Assembly: GCF_015645465.1 (NCBI RefSeq)
Contig: NZ_JADOEL010000017.1
Coordinates: 1-64,000, forward strand
Direction: 5' to 3'
DNA: 64,000 nucleotides
Source: Herminiimonas contaminans
Lineage (GTDB): Bacteria > Pseudomonadota > Gammaproteobacteria > Burkholderiales > Burkholderiaceae_D
Both the position numbers and the translations under genes were made by a program. Below the pieces are notes generated by a model. It made no database searches. It was not told where the DNA came from and saw nothing but the letters and a program-made list of their open reading frames with translations. This document shows, one piece after another, positions 7,989 through 15,981 of the stretch. Position 1 is the first letter of the stretch; each line of letters starts with the position of its first letter.

Positions 7989-9142
7989 GACGGCACACCG
8001 TTGATGCTGAGTCGAGCGATTTCCTTGCGAAGATGCTTCAAAGCTGGCGTAACGATTGCAACGAAATGCGATTCACGCACACGCCGTTGTACAGGAGATG
8101 TGAGTAGATATCCCCGCGCACCGTGATGTAGAAGTGCCGACTGCGCTGCACGTAGTGCAATCTCTGATGCGTGCGCACGCACGTCCAGAACATCAATAAG
8201 AAATTGCTTGTCCTTCTTGAACGGCGTTTTAGCGAGCAACATCGTGCGCCGACTCAGTTCATCCAATTCATTTTGCAAATCCTGAGGACGGTCCTCCAGA
8301 TATTGGTTGACATGACCAAGCTGCCCTTCGACGCCAACCATCGAATCGATCGCACCCTGCGCCACACCCAATCCCATTCCGCATTGCAGCAAAATGAATC
8401 CAGCACGAATGTGCTCGATCAACGGACGTACTGGATCGGCAATCATGTTCTGTTCATCAACCCTGAAATTCGTCAGGCGCACACCCCAAGTACCGGTGCC
8501 CTCCATGGCTGAAAATGATGGACATTCACGTAATTCGACGCCTGCAGCAGCGCAGTCAACCATGAACATAATCTCGTGCGGTTGATCTGCGTTGTCCGAC
8601 TCAAGCATAGCAATGGCACCGAAATAATGATCGCTGCCCAGATTGCTGACCCATGGCAACGTGCCATTGACGACATAAGCTCCGTCGACTTTGGTTGCAC
8701 GGAGCAACATCGACTCAATTCCAGCAAATGTTTTCATCGGATTGCTCAGTGCCGTGCCGCCTAGCGTTTGCGCATTACCATGTCGCTCTAGCGTAGCCCC
8801 CTGCAATGCGGGATTGTTTGAGTACTCCATGTACATCCCGCACACATCGTGGCACCACATCATGAAGCCAGTTGCGCCACATACTTGGGATACTTCGGCA
8901 ATTGCCTGAATAGCTGCCCCGTAATCCAGCTCGCCATCCAACGCCATGTGGGCGTTGAAGGCACCGGCCTCCCCCAACTCTTTCAAAATGTTTGAGGGAT
9001 ACGTTCCTACGCGATCGATCTCATCGGCAAGTTTCGCCAACGGACCCTCTGCTATCTTGCGTACAGTGGACAACATCGTGTCGCGTTGGCTGACTACAAG
9101 CGAACTGATCGCAATGTCCAGATTACCCAGGGCGGCTGACAT
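7985..9142 (-). CDS. Acyl-CoA-dehydrogenase-fold flavoprotein, probably a monooxygenase
   Basis: A 385-residue member of the ACAD superfamily: helical N-domain, central beta domain (GGTALSNPMK to about 230), and C-terminal four-helix domain with HHGARGYLLTSPVQRRVRE. In true dehydrogenases the segment after this arginine-rich helix carries the catalytic EGT motif. Here it reads FVAIVTPAL, so the base is absent. That pattern is seen in DszC-, SfnC- and HpaB-like flavin hydroxylases. No acyl-CoA gene is nearby, while a rubredoxin reductase is co-translated. I therefore infer an oxygenase acting on the imported compound. A dehydrogenase with a relocated glutamate is the alternative. Confidence 0.75.
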   Translation of the reverse strand: MSAALGNLDIAISSLVVSQRDTMLSTVRKIAEGPLAKLADEIDRVGTYPSNILKELGEAGAFNAHMALDGELDYGAAIQAIAEVSQVCGATGFMMWCHDVCGMYMEYSNNPALQGATLERHGNAQTLGGTALSNPMKTFAGIESMLLRATKVDGAYVVNGTLPWVSNLGSDHYFGAIAMLESDNADQPHEIMFMVDCAAAGVELRECPSFSAMEGTGTWGVRLTNFRVDEQNMIADPVRPLIEHIRAGFILLQCGMGLGVAQGAIDSMVGVEGQLGHVNQYLEDRPQDLQNELDELSRRTMLLAKTPFKKDKQFLIDVLDVRAHASEIALRAAQSALLHHGARGYLLTSPVQRRVRESHFVAIVTPALKHLRKEIARLSINGVPS

Positions 9143-9162
9143 AAAGACTCCTTATTCGCGTG

Positions 9163-9729
9163 TTAAGCCATCTTGATGTCGAATGGAATCGGATTGCGCA
9201 TTGTGTTGGCAACAGGCGAGAAGAAATTAGCATGTTTGACGATGTCATCGAGTTCTTCGCGGCTTGCATCGCCTTCAACTAAAACCTTGACGCGGATTGC
9301 TTGAAAGCCCATGTCCTTTGGCTCCATGACTGCGCCACCTGCACCCCATGCAGCCGGATTGCCGATGTCACCTTCGAGGAAAATTTCCAGTTTGCTCAGC
9401 TTCACCCGGCGATGCGTTGCAACCGCTGTGATGCCCACGACCAGACAGCCGCCAAGACCTGACAAAGCGACTTCACCTGGAGCCGGAGCAGTGTCTTGCC
9501 CGAACAGATGAGGTGGCTCATCGACGATCACAGGAGCATGGTTACCAACGTAGCTTTCTGTGCGGAATTGGCCGTCCGCAATGGTATGAACCTTATTGGT
9601 TCCACGCTGAGCCGGATTGCCGCGCCCTTTTTCGGCGAAGACCATCAAACCGTCGCGATCAATTGGACGCAAATAGGTTTTGACTGTAGTTGTTGGCTCG
9701 GTAACGAAAGTCGATACGGATGAGGACAT
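9163..9729 (-). CDS. OsmC/Ohr-fold protein with one of two usual cysteines replaced
   Basis: A 188-residue OsmC-family protein, first gene of the operon and directly behind the sigma-54 promoter. AGGAG precedes the ATG. OsmC and Ohr reduce organic peroxides with two cysteines. The one in the central helix is present (C95 in LGGCLVVG). The other, normally in a CPV motif, is a serine here (S171 in NFFSPVANT), although R56 and E58 of the active-site network seem kept. It may be a non-peroxidase binding protein or use a different mechanism. A job in protecting against by-products of the oxygenase is inference. Confidence 0.82.
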   Translation of the reverse strand: MSSSVSTFVTEPTTTVKTYLRPIDRDGLMVFAEKGRGNPAQRGTNKVHTIADGQFRTESYVGNHAPVIVDEPPHLFGQDTAPAPGEVALSGLGGCLVVGITAVATHRRVKLSKLEIFLEGDIGNPAAWGAGGAVMEPKDMGFQAIRVKVLVEGDASREELDDIVKHANFFSPVANTMRNPIPFDIKMA

Positions 9730-9768
9730 GTGGCACTCCTTTAAATAGTTAGGTTTGTTCCCTACTAT

Positions 9769-9784
9769 TGCAAACAGTGTGCCA
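9769..9784 (-). promoter_or_regulatory. Sigma-54 (-24/-12) promoter of the osmC-to-tauE operon
   Basis: On the minus strand the sequence reads TGGCACACTGTTTGCA: TGGCAC, five bases, TTGCA. This is the full sigma-54 consensus with correct spacing. It lies 40 bp before the OsmC-like start, giving a predicted transcript start near 9757 and a short leader with AGGAG. The gene directly upstream encodes a sigma-54 activator, which supports the call. Confidence 0.88.
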
Positions 9785-9897
9785 CGTCCAACATTTGAAA
9801 ATGGATATCGCTTGAAAGCCTTTACCGGCTTGGGTTTACAGGATTTTTACTGGATATCTTTAAAGAAAATTGGTAACAATAAAAAATTATAATTAAG

Positions 9898-9928
9898 ACA
9901 AAATGGCGACATTTTGTCGCCATTTTGT
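9898..9928 (-). promoter_or_regulatory. Perfect 14-bp inverted repeat between regulator and operon
   Basis: The arms ACAAAATGGCGACA (9898-9911) and TGTCGCCATTTTGT (9915-9928) are exact complements around a 3-base centre. It lies 4 bp after the regulator stop and about 130 bp before the sigma-54 promoter. It is followed on the minus strand by an AT-rich, T-containing stretch. It could be the terminator of the regulator gene, the upstream activator site for that regulator, or both. Its distance suits an enhancer site. Confidence 0.7.
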
Positions 9929-9932
9929 AAAT

Positions 9933-11564
9933 TTAATTTTTCATTATTCCGAGTTTACGTAGTCGGTAAACAAATTGACGTGGCGTCAATCCCAACGAAT
10001 ATGCGGCACGCGATTGGTTACCGTTATGCATTGCCAAAGCCTGTTGCAACGTCAGTGCGTCATGCGAATGCGAAGGCAGGTATTCACGCACGACTGGCAT
10101 TGTAGACAAGCCAGCTGGAATCGATTCGATCTTTTCAGTGCTATTTGTAAAAGCTGGAATAAAGCGCTCAACTTCCGCTTTTGAAATAACCGCATGATCG
10201 GTCAGCAGCACCATCCGCTCAATGACATTTGCAAGCTCACGGATATTGCCCGGCCACGCATATGCTTCAAGTTCATCCAATGCCTGCGGCGATAAATTGA
10301 CGTTACGATTATTTGCTTGATTGACTCGATTAAGGAAGTGCAAAGAAAGTGGTCGAATGTCCTGTTTCCGTTGCAGCAAGGAAGGCAAGCGGATTGGAAT
10401 CACGTTCAAGCGATAATACAAATCACGCCTGAACGTACCGCGATCAACTTCGAAAGACAAATCACGATTGGTTGCGGTAACCACACGAATATCGACCTTG
10501 ATTTCTCTATCACCACCGAGGCGGACGATCGTCCCTTCCTGCAAAGTGCGCAGCAACTTAGTCTGCATCGCCAATGGCATCTCGCCGATTTCATCGAGAA
10601 ATATGGTGCCGTGATCGGCCTGCTCAAACAAGCCGATTCTTGATTTCATCGCGCCGGTAAACGCGCCTTTTTCATGACCGAACAACTCAGACTCAAACAA
10701 GGTTTCTGGAATTGCAGCGCAATTGACTTTAATAAAAGGTGCATCGCGACGCAGGCTGGACAGATGCAAGGCACGAGCAAACAACTCTTTTCCAGTTCCT
10801 GATTCTCCGAGCAGCAATACGCTTGCGGTTGCCTGAGCAACGCGCTCCAGTTCTTCCAACGCTTGCAGCAAAGCTGGTGATGTACCCACAATGCCGTAAC
10901 GTGCTGCAGCGGATTCCAGTGCACGGGCCAATAGTTCGTTCTTATCCTGCAACGCCTTGGTCTTTTCTTCTACTAAGGATTGCAATTGAAGCAGCTGACC
11001 GGCAAGTGTCGCCAGAATTTTCATGACAGCGACGTCATCATTCAAGGAACGATTGCGCTGACGAATGCGGTGAGCGGCCAGCACACCCACTGTCCGCCGG
11101 TTCGTTTGAATCGGCACGACAATAAATGCAACTGTCTCTTGCGGCAGATTCGCTCTCTTCACTGACCGCGATAAGAATCGAGGTTCTGCATCTATATCCT
11201 GCACGATTATTGATTGCCCGATGGCCAATGCAGCTCCGGTAATTCCTTCACCTACAAAATAGGTACCGCGCGCAATTTCTGCTTTGGTCAAACCATAAGC
11301 GAAGCGAATCCGGGAAATCGGAGCGCTTGTATTTTTAGTCTGTTTGGTTTCTGCATCAAATGCATCGATGAGTACGATGCGCCCACGATTAAGTCCAAGT
11401 AACTCTGACATTAGGTGCAACATCTCGCGGAACACCATATCCGGAGCCAAACTTCTTCCTACCAGACGCATTACTTCGCCAAGTAGTAAGCGCTCCTGCT
11501 CCCGCCATGGCGGCGCCGAAGGTTCTTCCGATCTAGCATTGCTCCCATTTTTTACTACACTCAT
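9933..11564 (-). CDS. Sigma-54-dependent transcriptional activator (GAF-AAA+-Fis)
   Basis: A 543-residue NifA/NorR-type bacterial enhancer-binding protein. A GAF sensor domain spans about 40-195, followed by a short coiled linker. The AAA+ domain has Walker A GESGTGKE at 253-260, the sigma-54-contacting GAFTGA at 300-305 and Walker [12 protein letters not shown] Fis-type helix-turn-helix lies at about 505-540 ([20 protein letters not shown]). The GAF domain suggests a small-molecule effector, presumably the substrate of the operon or a product of it. It is upstream of, and in line with, the operon that starts with a sigma-54 promoter, so it is almost certainly its activator. Confidence 0.92.
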   Translation of the reverse strand: MSVVKNGSNARSEEPSAPPWREQERLLLGEVMRLVGRSLAPDMVFREMLHLMSELLGLNRGRIVLIDAFDAETKQTKNTSAPISRIRFAYGLTKAEIARGTYFVGEGITGAALAIGQSIIVQDIDAEPRFLSRSVKRANLPQETVAFIVVPIQTNRRTVGVLAAHRIRQRNRSLNDDVAVMKILATLAGQLLQLQSLVEEKTKALQDKNELLARALESAAARYGIVGTSPALLQALEELERVAQATASVLLLGESGTGKELFARALHLSSLRRDAPFIKVNCAAIPETLFESELFGHEKGAFTGAMKSRIGLFEQADHGTIFLDEIGEMPLAMQTKLLRTLQEGTIVRLGGDREIKVDIRVVTATNRDLSFEVDRGTFRRDLYYRLNVIPIRLPSLLQRKQDIRPLSLHFLNRVNQANNRNVNLSPQALDELEAYAWPGNIRELANVIERMVLLTDHAVISKAEVERFIPAFTNSTEKIESIPAGLSTMPVVREYLPSHSHDALTLQQALAMHNGNQSRAAYSLGLTPRQFVYRLRKLGIMKN

Positions 11565-11719
11565 TTGTTATGCGTCCATTTGGTAGCCAGAGCCATAAAA
11601 TATTGAAGCTCTTTTTTATTCTAGATGGTTATTCGTCATTTGCGTTGAAGTAATTAATGAATACAGATTGAACCAGGTGAAGAAAAATTACGACTAGTTT
11701 GATCCGGGTTAGCACTTAT

Positions 11720-12159
11720 TGTTGATTTGCTCGCAGAGTAGCCCCTCTCTAGCTAATCCAACTTCCACTGCCTTGGGAGGGCTGCGACCCGGTCATACGG
11801 CCCTTCAAATCCCAATGCACACAAGTCGATGTGCATCTGTTTCAAGGTCCGTCGTTGTTTACATGACTTCATTCTCTCGGTCTTTAACCAAGCTAAACGC
11901 TTGAATGGGTATTTGTTGAGAAAAGTCGGGGAGCGCCGATCAGCCTAGCCTCGCTCTATTGTTTCAAAGCGTAGATCGCGCCGGACGGTATTTCGTGAAA
12001 TACCAAGTTGGTTGATATCTCTATCAATGAGATCTGCTCACGAAGTACCAGCGTCGAATAATTTCAAGTAATGCCACGTCGATCACTTCAATCTCCCTAC
12101 CCACTTTGTTAAGTAGGATCGTGTTCTAAATGTGGGTCAGTTTTCGATACAAATCAACA
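11720..12159 (-). mobile_element. MITE-like IS21-derived unit, copy 2 (inverted, decayed)
   Basis: On the minus strand this is a degenerate copy of the unit at 796-1270. It has the same TGTTGATTTG outer end (12150-12159), the same TGACCCAC motif (once, not twice), the istA start region and the same inner end GCAAATCAACA (minus strand, 11720-11730). Several in-frame stops and small deletions kill the istA frame. The two copies face each other and enclose the regulator plus operon. I see no direct repeats at its borders. It interrupts a small gene on its right side. Confidence 0.75.
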
Positions 12160-12325
12160 CGCATGGTTCAAACAGAAAGTACAATCCTCCATATTCAAGC
12201 CATGTTGCAGCTTGCGTATTCTTTGCCGCAAGCGCATACGAAATCGAAAGCGCAATCGAACTGAACAGGATCGCAAGTAATGCGATCCTGTTCACGAACG
12301 CGCGGGGATAACGCTTCAACGTCAT
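12137..12325 (-). pseudogene. DUF2946-like small membrane protein truncated by IS21-like unit
   Basis: The 62-residue frame begins with a hydrophobic N-terminus and a segment (ALLAILFSSIALSISYALA, then TWLEY) that aligns by eye with the intact DUF2946 protein at 13195-13593 (AVFAILMSALAPSFSHAVS, then VWIEIC). After about residue 54 it enters the inverted repeat of the mobile unit and stops there. The cysteine-containing C-terminal part of the family is missing, so it is a broken gene of the copper group. The remainder is not at the other end of the island. Confidence 0.6.
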
Positions 12326-12363
12326 TCAGGCTTCCCAATTCTCATCAACCAAGCCATGTTCTT

Positions 12364-12831
12364 TTAATGCCCCGAATGCATTTTTTCGGTCGGATTGACT
12401 GACACCGCATTGTTTAATGCTCTTGCAGGCACTTTTAATTCTACTGTTTCGCGCTTCCTATCCTTACTCTCAAAAACCAACGTTAGCGGTATGACATCGC
12501 CTTCCTTGATTTGCTTTTTAATGTCAAAAAACATTACGTGGTAACTACCTGGTTTGAGTTCCACTGATTTCCCTGCGGGCAGATCTAAGCCATCAATCTG
12601 ACGCATGCGCATCACGTCGTCTTTCATTGCCATCTCGTGGATTTCAGTTACCAGACCCGGCGAACGCGCTTCTATCAATCGCGCGTCTGTCTTACTTGTT
12701 AATTGCATGAACGCGCCAGTCGCTTTTTGCGTTGGGACGGTGGCACGCACCCATGGATCAGTAACTGTGACTTGTGCCAGCAAAATATTAGGGGCAATGC
12801 AAAGCATAGAAGCAAGTAAATATTTTTTCAT
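12364..12831 (-). CDS. PCuAC-type periplasmic copper chaperone (DUF461)
   Basis: A 155-residue exported protein: signal peptide 1-19 (LLASMLCIAPNILLA), then a cupredoxin-like domain. The Cu(I)-binding residues of the family are present: HEMAM near residue 66 and HVMFF near 97, with intervening methionines (VMRMR). Such proteins deliver copper to the CuA site of cytochrome c oxidase, often together with Sco proteins, and a Sco gene lies 900 bp away on the other strand. The tail ends in a His-containing MHSGH. I am confident of family; the target oxidase is outside the window. Confidence 0.93.
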   Translation of the reverse strand: MKKYLLASMLCIAPNILLAQVTVTDPWVRATVPTQKATGAFMQLTSKTDARLIEARSPGLVTEIHEMAMKDDVMRMRQIDGLDLPAGKSVELKPGSYHVMFFDIKKQIKEGDVIPLTLVFESKDRKRETVELKVPARALNNAVSVNPTEKMHSGH

Positions 12832-12896
12832 TTTGTTGATTCCTAAAAAATTGAACAGCTATGGTGGTTGGAGAAAAAACTCAATTAGTCACTTGC

Positions 12897-13112
12897 TTAA
12901 ACCAAGTTCTGAACGAATAGTAATGACGCAATATGGGTACAGCCCGATGACTTGTCCGAGGTCATCGTTTTAATAGGAACAAGCTGCATTTCTACAGTCG
13001 GGCCATAAACTTTGTATTGAGAAGGGGTATTGCGGTAAGTCGCGTATGAAAATATCGCGCTGCAGATAGAAATGATGTTAAGGGCGATGAAAAACTTGCG
13101 TCGTGTAGACAT
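12897..13112 (-). CDS. Small hypothetical protein with N-terminal membrane segment
   Basis: A 71-residue product that I do not recognise. A ribosome site AGGAG lies 7 bases before the ATG. Residues 8-27 are hydrophobic and could anchor it in the membrane. The remainder (YKVYGPTVEMQLVPIKT) would face the periplasm, and a single cysteine lies in SSGCTH. It sits between the PCuAC chaperone and a DUF2946 protein in the same orientation, so a minor copper-handling role is possible. The last 20 residues look uncharacteristic, so the gene might be shortened by a frameshift. Confidence 0.45.
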   Translation of the reverse strand: MSTRRKFFIALNIISICSAIFSYATYRNTPSQYKVYGPTVEMQLVPIKTMTSDKSSGCTHIASLLFVQNLV

Positions 13113-13194
13113 GACAAGCTCCTGACTCGATATGAATAAACACCAACAGGCAAGCGCTTTATCAAAAAGTGCGACTATAGGTACTCAGCAAAGA

Positions 13195-13593
13195 TCAGGA
13201 GATTACTGGGGGAGCGCGAGGCTGTGCTGCAGCCCATGCAAAAAGCGGCTGCGATGTTTGATAAAACAGGGAAGGTAGAACATGGTCGCCACTAATAAAT
13301 GGCATAACAAAATTAGCTGCAGGTGGCAGACCGAGAGAAACGGCATGATTCAAACAAAATGGGCAATGCTCGACGTGTGTAATTTTTTGATCGTTCCCAG
13401 GAGCTTGCGATGCAGTGTTATCACCTGTTTGAACTAATTTTTTACCCGTAACACTACAGATTTCTATCCAAACATTGGATGTACTGTTTGCTGTACTCAC
13501 TGCATGAGAAAACGACGGCGCAAGCGCAGACATCAGGATGGCAAAAACAGCAGTCCAAGTCGCTATGCACTGAGTTAATTGGGTCATTCTCAT
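13195..13593 (-). CDS. DUF2946 family protein, copper-cluster associated
   Basis: A 132-residue DUF2946 protein. A signal-like hydrophobic N-terminus (residues 11-31, ATWTAVFAILMSALAPSFSHA) is followed by VWIEICSVTG and a CPFC motif in HCPFCLNHA, the typical metal- or thiol-type signature of the family. A second hydrophobic region and a C-terminal AWAAAQPRAPP tail follow. Function is not established, but genes of this family recur beside copper chaperones and TonB receptors. It is the first gene of the minus-strand copper group and lies back to back with the Sco gene. Confidence 0.8.
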   Translation of the reverse strand: MRMTQLTQCIATWTAVFAILMSALAPSFSHAVSTANSTSNVWIEICSVTGKKLVQTGDNTASQAPGNDQKITHVEHCPFCLNHAVSLGLPPAANFVMPFISGDHVLPSLFYQTSQPLFAWAAAQPRAPPVIS

Positions 13594-13747
13594 GGCGCAG
13601 ATACTAGCACCGAAATTTTGGTGGAATAAAAGTTTGCAAGCTGTTGGGACAATTTGTCATATGTGTGCAACAACGGTTTTGACCTATATTGGATCGCTCT
13701 AACCCGCAGACATAGCGGCAGTCAGTAAGACTGCATTTAAGGATTGA

Positions 13748-14332
13748 ATGACACATTCGCGACTTCTCGCAGTTCTTCTCACGCTTTGTGTTTTGCTGAC
13801 TGGCTGCGTACCGCGAGAAAAAATGTCGCCAACTGCAATCGACATTACTGGCCTCGAATATGGAAAAGATTTTAAGCTGAGTGATCCAGGTGGCAAGGAG
13901 AGGACACTGAAAGAATTCCGAGGCAAAGTTGTAATGGTGTTTTTTGGATTTACCCAATGTCCTGACGTTTGTCCAACTGCACTGTACCGCGCGGCTGAAG
14001 TAAAGAAAAAACTCGGTGAAGAAGGATCCAAATTTCAAACCATTTTTGTAACTGTTGATCCCGAGCGAGACACACCCACCCTTCTCAAAGACTATACCCA
14101 TGCGTTCGACGATTCCTTTTTAGGCTTATACACAGATCTGGAAAATACGCGTAAAACTGCAGATGATTTTCGCATCTACTATGCCAAGGTTTCGACAGGT
14201 AGTACATACACAATGGATCACACAGCAATTAGCTATCTCTACGACACCAAAGGAAATATACGCATTGGGATAAAGCCAAACGCGTCTATCGATGACGTCA
14301 CTCAGGACGTAAGATTTTTACTGCAAAATTGA
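13748..14332 (+). CDS. SCO1/SenC/PrrC family lipoprotein
   Basis: A 194-residue thioredoxin-fold copper protein for assembly of the CuA centre of cytochrome oxidase. The lipobox LLTGC puts the lipidated cysteine at residue 20. The copper ligands are CPDVC in GFTQCPDVCPTAL and the distal histidine in YTMDHTAISYLYD. Length matches the family. It is divergent from the DUF2946/PCuAC group with 154 bp between, which probably holds both promoters. Regulation by copper is plausible but I see no clear CueR box. Confidence 0.95.
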   Translation: MTHSRLLAVLLTLCVLLTGCVPREKMSPTAIDITGLEYGKDFKLSDPGGKERTLKEFRGKVVMVFFGFTQCPDVCPTALYRAAEVKKKLGEEGSKFQTIFVTVDPERDTPTLLKDYTHAFDDSFLGLYTDLENTRKTADDFRIYYAKVSTGSTYTMDHTAISYLYDTKGNIRIGIKPNASIDDVTQDVRFLLQN

Positions 14333-14356
14333 GCAATGAAATTCAAATAAATTACA

Positions 14357-15343
14357 TCATTTTCGTCTGTTCGAACGAAATGTCCGTTTAGTTTCACAAA
14401 AGAGACGTCGGTAGGAAGACGGAGACGTATGTAACTGAGTCGCAAAATGCTGCCGTAACGTCAGTGCGGAGCCAAAGCCGACCTCGGAAGCAATGCATTC
14501 AATCGACAAATCCGTGGTTTCCAGCAATAGCTGCGTTCTTGCAATGCGCTCTGCAGCTAGCCACTTAAGGACGGTAGCTCCCGTAGCCTCGCGAAAGCGT
14601 CTTGTAAATGTTCGGCGACTCATCCGTGCTACGTCAGCGAGCACGTCTACAGATAACGGCTCTGATAAATGTTTTCTTGCCCATTCCAGAACACCAGGCA
14701 GACGATTCTCGCTGTGAGAGGAAGGAACCGGCTGCTCAATATACTGCGCTTGTCCACCCTGACGATGCGGTGGCGTCACCAGCAATCTAGCCACGCGGTT
14801 CGCAACGTCCGCGCCGTCACGTTGGCGTACAAGATTCAAGCAACAATCAATCGCCGCAACGGTCCCTGCGGAAGTTATGACATTTCCCTCATCGACATAA
14901 AGTACGTCTGGAAGAAAGTTAGCCATGGGGAATCGCTGAATGAAGAGCTCGCGACAAGCCCAATGCGTAGTAGCACGCCGTCCATCTAATAAGCCTGCAT
15001 CGCCCAGCACGAAAGCGCCGAGGCATAGACCAACCACTTGAGCACCGCGTAAATGCGCTCTTTGCAGTGCTGCCGTTAGCGCTGCTGGGGCAGTACGTTC
15101 TGGGTGGTTCCATGACGGGACAATAACTATGTCTGCATGTTCCATAGCTTCAAGTCCACCCGGCACATCTATTTCCATGCCTTGGTCGCAACGAACCCTG
15201 CCTGGGGTCGGCGCGCAGTACAACACTTCATAAGGAGCTAACCCGCTCGGGACGGGACGTACGCCGAACACCATACCTGGCACCGAAAGATGAAAAAGAC
15301 TTGCGCCCTCAAAAGCAAGGACAGCGACACGGACGACTTGCAT
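14357..15343 (-). CDS. GlxA/FtrA-type transcriptional regulator (DJ-1/PfpI domain plus AraC HTH)
   Basis: A 328-residue regulator. Residues 1-180 form a class-I glutamine amidotransferase-like domain with the nucleophile-elbow cysteine in GLCLGAFVLG. The C-terminal 100 residues carry two AraC-type helix-turn-helix motifs (LADVARMSRRTFTRRFRE and IASEVGFGSALTLRQHF). I prefer the ATG at 15343; the upstream in-frame TTG at 15376 adds 11 unlikely residues. It is divergent from an isochorismatase-family hydrolase gene, a common pairing in which the regulator controls the hydrolase. Confidence 0.92.
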   Translation of the reverse strand: MQVVRVAVLAFEGASLFHLSVPGMVFGVRPVPSGLAPYEVLYCAPTPGRVRCDQGMEIDVPGGLEAMEHADIVIVPSWNHPERTAPAALTAALQRAHLRGAQVVGLCLGAFVLGDAGLLDGRRATTHWACRELFIQRFPMANFLPDVLYVDEGNVITSAGTVAAIDCCLNLVRQRDGADVANRVARLLVTPPHRQGGQAQYIEQPVPSSHSENRLPGVLEWARKHLSEPLSVDVLADVARMSRRTFTRRFREATGATVLKWLAAERIARTQLLLETTDLSIECIASEVGFGSALTLRQHFATQLHTSPSSYRRLFCETKRTFRSNRRK

Positions 15344-15492
15344 TGAATATCCAAAATATGGTGGAGATTGGCCCAATTTTAACTAAATTAGTTATTTGGG
15401 CCTATTTTCTGATTGTTCTCGCTTAACCAAAATATAGGCAATCTAAGGCAGTTTAAAAATTAGGCAGCATCTAACGTATAAAAGGAAACTCA

Positions 15493-15981
15493 ATGAAAGC
15501 AGCATTAATAGTGATTGATATTCAGAATGACTACTTTTCTGGCGGTGCATTCACCTTGGAAAATGCCGATGGCGCATGTAAAGGTGCCGTCGAAGCAATT
15601 GAGCAAGCGAAGCGCGACGGATGGCTAGTCATTGGGGTTCAGCACATCAGTACAAACGATGCACCTCTATTCAAACCCAATACCGACGGTGTAAAAATCC
15701 ATGGCGCTATTTCTGTCGCATTGGCCGATGCTCCAATCGTTGTAAAAAAAGAGGCCGACAGCTTCTTCGAAACCAATTTGGAACAACTCATACGCGACGC
15801 AGGCATTACCGATATTTATCTCACTGGCATGATGACTCAGCATTGCGTGACCCACACTGCCCTGTCTCCGCAATCAAGCGGCATGACCGTTCACATCATC
15901 GCAAAAGGCTGTGCGGCCCCCACTCAAGCACTCAGTGACTTGGCCTTGCAAGGTTTGAGCGCAAGATGCAAGGTCGAGTAA
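15493..15981 (+). CDS. Isochorismatase-family cysteine hydrolase
   Basis: A 162-residue single-domain hydrolase. The catalytic triad of the family can be placed: D8 in VIDIQNDYF, the lysine in VVKKEADSF and the nucleophilic cysteine in GMMTQHCV. Relatives hydrolyse nicotinamide, N-carbamoyl compounds, isochorismate or other amides; the substrate cannot be named from sequence. AAAGGAA precedes the ATG by 6 bases. It is transcribed away from the GlxA-type regulator across a 149-bp intergenic region and has no downstream partner. Confidence 0.88.
   Translation: MKAALIVIDIQNDYFSGGAFTLENADGACKGAVEAIEQAKRDGWLVIGVQHISTNDAPLFKPNTDGVKIHGAISVALADAPIVVKKEADSFFETNLEQLIRDAGITDIYLTGMMTQHCVTHTALSPQSSGMTVHIIAKGCAAPTQALSDLALQGLSARCKVE

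Noticed and set aside
784-12172. Target-site duplication around the whole island
   Set aside because: The outer flanks read CATAT and CGCAT; a shared GCAT is offset and too short to count.
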